Both the position numbers and the translations under genes were made by a program. Below the pieces are notes generated by a model that ran no database searches, was not told the DNA's origin, and saw only the letters and a program-made list of their open reading frames with translations. 6,430 nucleotides of DNA from Dehalococcoidia bacterium (GTDB lineage: Bacteria; Chloroflexota; Dehalococcoidia; Dehalococcoidales; BS750m-G39), in the NCBI GenBank assembly GCA_030616265.1, contig JAUWXS010000037.1, positions 1 through 6,430 of the forward strand, given 5' to 3'. Positions 5,797-6,430 of the stretch are shown piece by piece (position 1 is the first letter of the stretch; every line of letters starts with the position of its first letter).

Positions 5797-5829
5797 ATTA
5801 TAATAATGTACATTATTATTAATGTATAT
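5797..5829 (-). promoter_or_regulatory. Candidate purE promoter with a 20-bp palindromic operator
   Basis: A perfect 20-bp palindrome centred on GTAC (5800-5819, half-site ATAATAATGT) overlaps a consensus TATAAT box on the minus strand (5802-5797). The palindrome fills the region where the -35 to -10 spacer would lie. No good -35 box is visible at 16-18 bp, as in activator-dependent or repressor-overlapped promoters. A second half-like copy, AATGTATAT (5821-5829), repeats AATGTACAT (5805-5813) 16 bp away. Symmetry and -10 box are direct observations; the operator role is inference. A weak all-A/T hairpin at the purD 3' end is the alternative. Confidence 0.45.
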
Positions 5830-5842
5830 GGTAGCTTGCCCC

Positions 5843-6430
5843 TTAAGTCACCTCTTTAATTAAAGCAATATCCTTACGATAGTGGCAACCTTCGAATTGA
5901 ATGCGTGATATATTGGCGTATACCTTTTCTCTGGCTTCGGCGAGGGTCTTGCCCCGGGCAACTACGGTGAGCACTCTGCCCCCGCTGGTCAATACCTCTC
6001 CCCCTTCGCCTAGCCTGGTTCCAGCGTGGAAGACGACGATATCTTTATCCAGATTATTCAGCCCGCTGATGGCAAAGCCGGTCTTATAGCTGGCGGGGTA
6101 GCCGCCCGAAGCCATTACCACCCCCACGCAGGCATCATCGCTCCATTCTACCTTTATCTGACTAAGTTTGTTATCGTTCACCGCCAGCATAATATCCACC
6201 AGATCGGTCTCAAGCAGAGGCAGGGTTACCTGAGCTTCCGGGTCGCCGAAGCGGGCATTGAATTCCAGCGCCCTGGGCCCGTCTTTGGTGATCATCAAGC
6301 CGCCGTAGAGGATGCCCCGGTAGGCTCTGCCTTCGTCATGCATCGCCTTTACCGCCGGCTCCATGATTTTCTCCCGCACTGTTTTGGCCAAGGCTGGAGT
6401 CAAAAACTGGGGCGGGCTGTAGCTGCCCAT
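5843..6430 (-). CDS. purD: Phosphoribosylamine-glycine ligase, C-terminal part (5' end outside window)
   Basis: PurD (GAR synthetase) is an ATP-grasp enzyme that joins glycine to phosphoribosylamine, the second step of purine synthesis. The 195 visible residues start with MGSYSPP, which is the internal motif GGMGxYSP and not a true start; roughly 230 N-terminal residues lie beyond the window. Visible features are GILYGGLMITKDGP at 39-52, LEFNARFGDPEAQV at 55-68 with the metal-ligand Glu56 and Asn58 and the RFGDPExQ family signature, VVMASGGYPASYKTG at 104-118, FHAGT at 134-138 and TSGGRVLTVVARGKTLAEAREKVY at 148-171. The fragment ends with the family-typical YRKDI near 184-188. It is the most upstream pur gene seen and lies 82 bp before purE. 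Confidence 0.97.
   Translation of the reverse strand: MGSYSPPQFLTPALAKTVREKIMEPAVKAMHDEGRAYRGILYGGLMITKDGPRALEFNARFGDPEAQVTLPLLETDLVDIMLAVNDNKLSQIKVEWSDDACVGVVMASGGYPASYKTGFAISGLNNLDKDIVVFHAGTRLGEGGEVLTSGGRVLTVVARGKTLAEAREKVYANISRIQFEGCHYRKDIALIKEVT

Overview
The window holds parts of two biosynthetic operons that converge head to head. On the plus strand lie the 3' end of hisD, then hisC and hisB (histidine biosynthesis). On the minus strand, read from the right edge, lie the 3' end of purD, then purE, purB, purC and a small DUF3467-type gene (purine biosynthesis). hisB and the DUF3467 gene end only 27 bp apart. The encoded proteins look intact apart from the two cut by the window edges, and no mobile element, tRNA, rRNA or CRISPR array was seen. 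The mid-GC composition, frequent ATA isoleucine codons, monofunctional HisB and protein wording suggest an uncultured Chloroflexota bacterium of the Dehalococcoidia type. That placement is an inference, not a measurement.

The most interesting stretch is the gap of roughly 220 bp between hisD and hisC. It contains a consensus-like promoter, a 25-codon leader ORF rich in tyrosine and phenylalanine (YYYAFIF core), and RNA segments that can form a classical four-segment transcription attenuator. Segment 1 (666-673) lies just before the Tyr codons. Segment 2 (715-726) overlaps the leader stop codon. Segment 3 (778-789) contains the 5' arm of a terminator, and segment 4 (789-794) is followed by a U-rich tract. 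Segments 1:2, 2:3 and 3:4 pair in mutually exclusive ways, as in trp/phe/his leaders. The surprise is that the codons are Tyr/Phe while the gene controlled is annotated as a histidine aminotransferase. This suggests that this HisC also works as an aromatic aminotransferase, a dual role known for HisC in Bacillus subtilis. The predicted transcription start lies within about two bases of the leader ATG, so the leader peptide may be translated from a leaderless mRNA.

hisB follows hisC after a 71-bp gap with three overlapping alternative hairpins built from GACTC/GAGTC repeats. On the minus strand, purE-purB-purC-DUF3467 are closely spaced (1-nt overlap to 54-nt gaps). The AT-rich purD-purE gap carries a perfect 20-bp palindrome next to a consensus TATAAT box, a candidate internal promoter and operator.

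Together the minus-strand enzymes cover glycinamide ribonucleotide formation (PurD), the carboxylation step (PurE), succinocarboxamide formation (PurC) and the two fumarate-releasing lyase steps (PurB). The plus-strand enzymes cover the middle and end of histidine synthesis: dehydratase HisB, aminotransferase HisC and dehydrogenase HisD.
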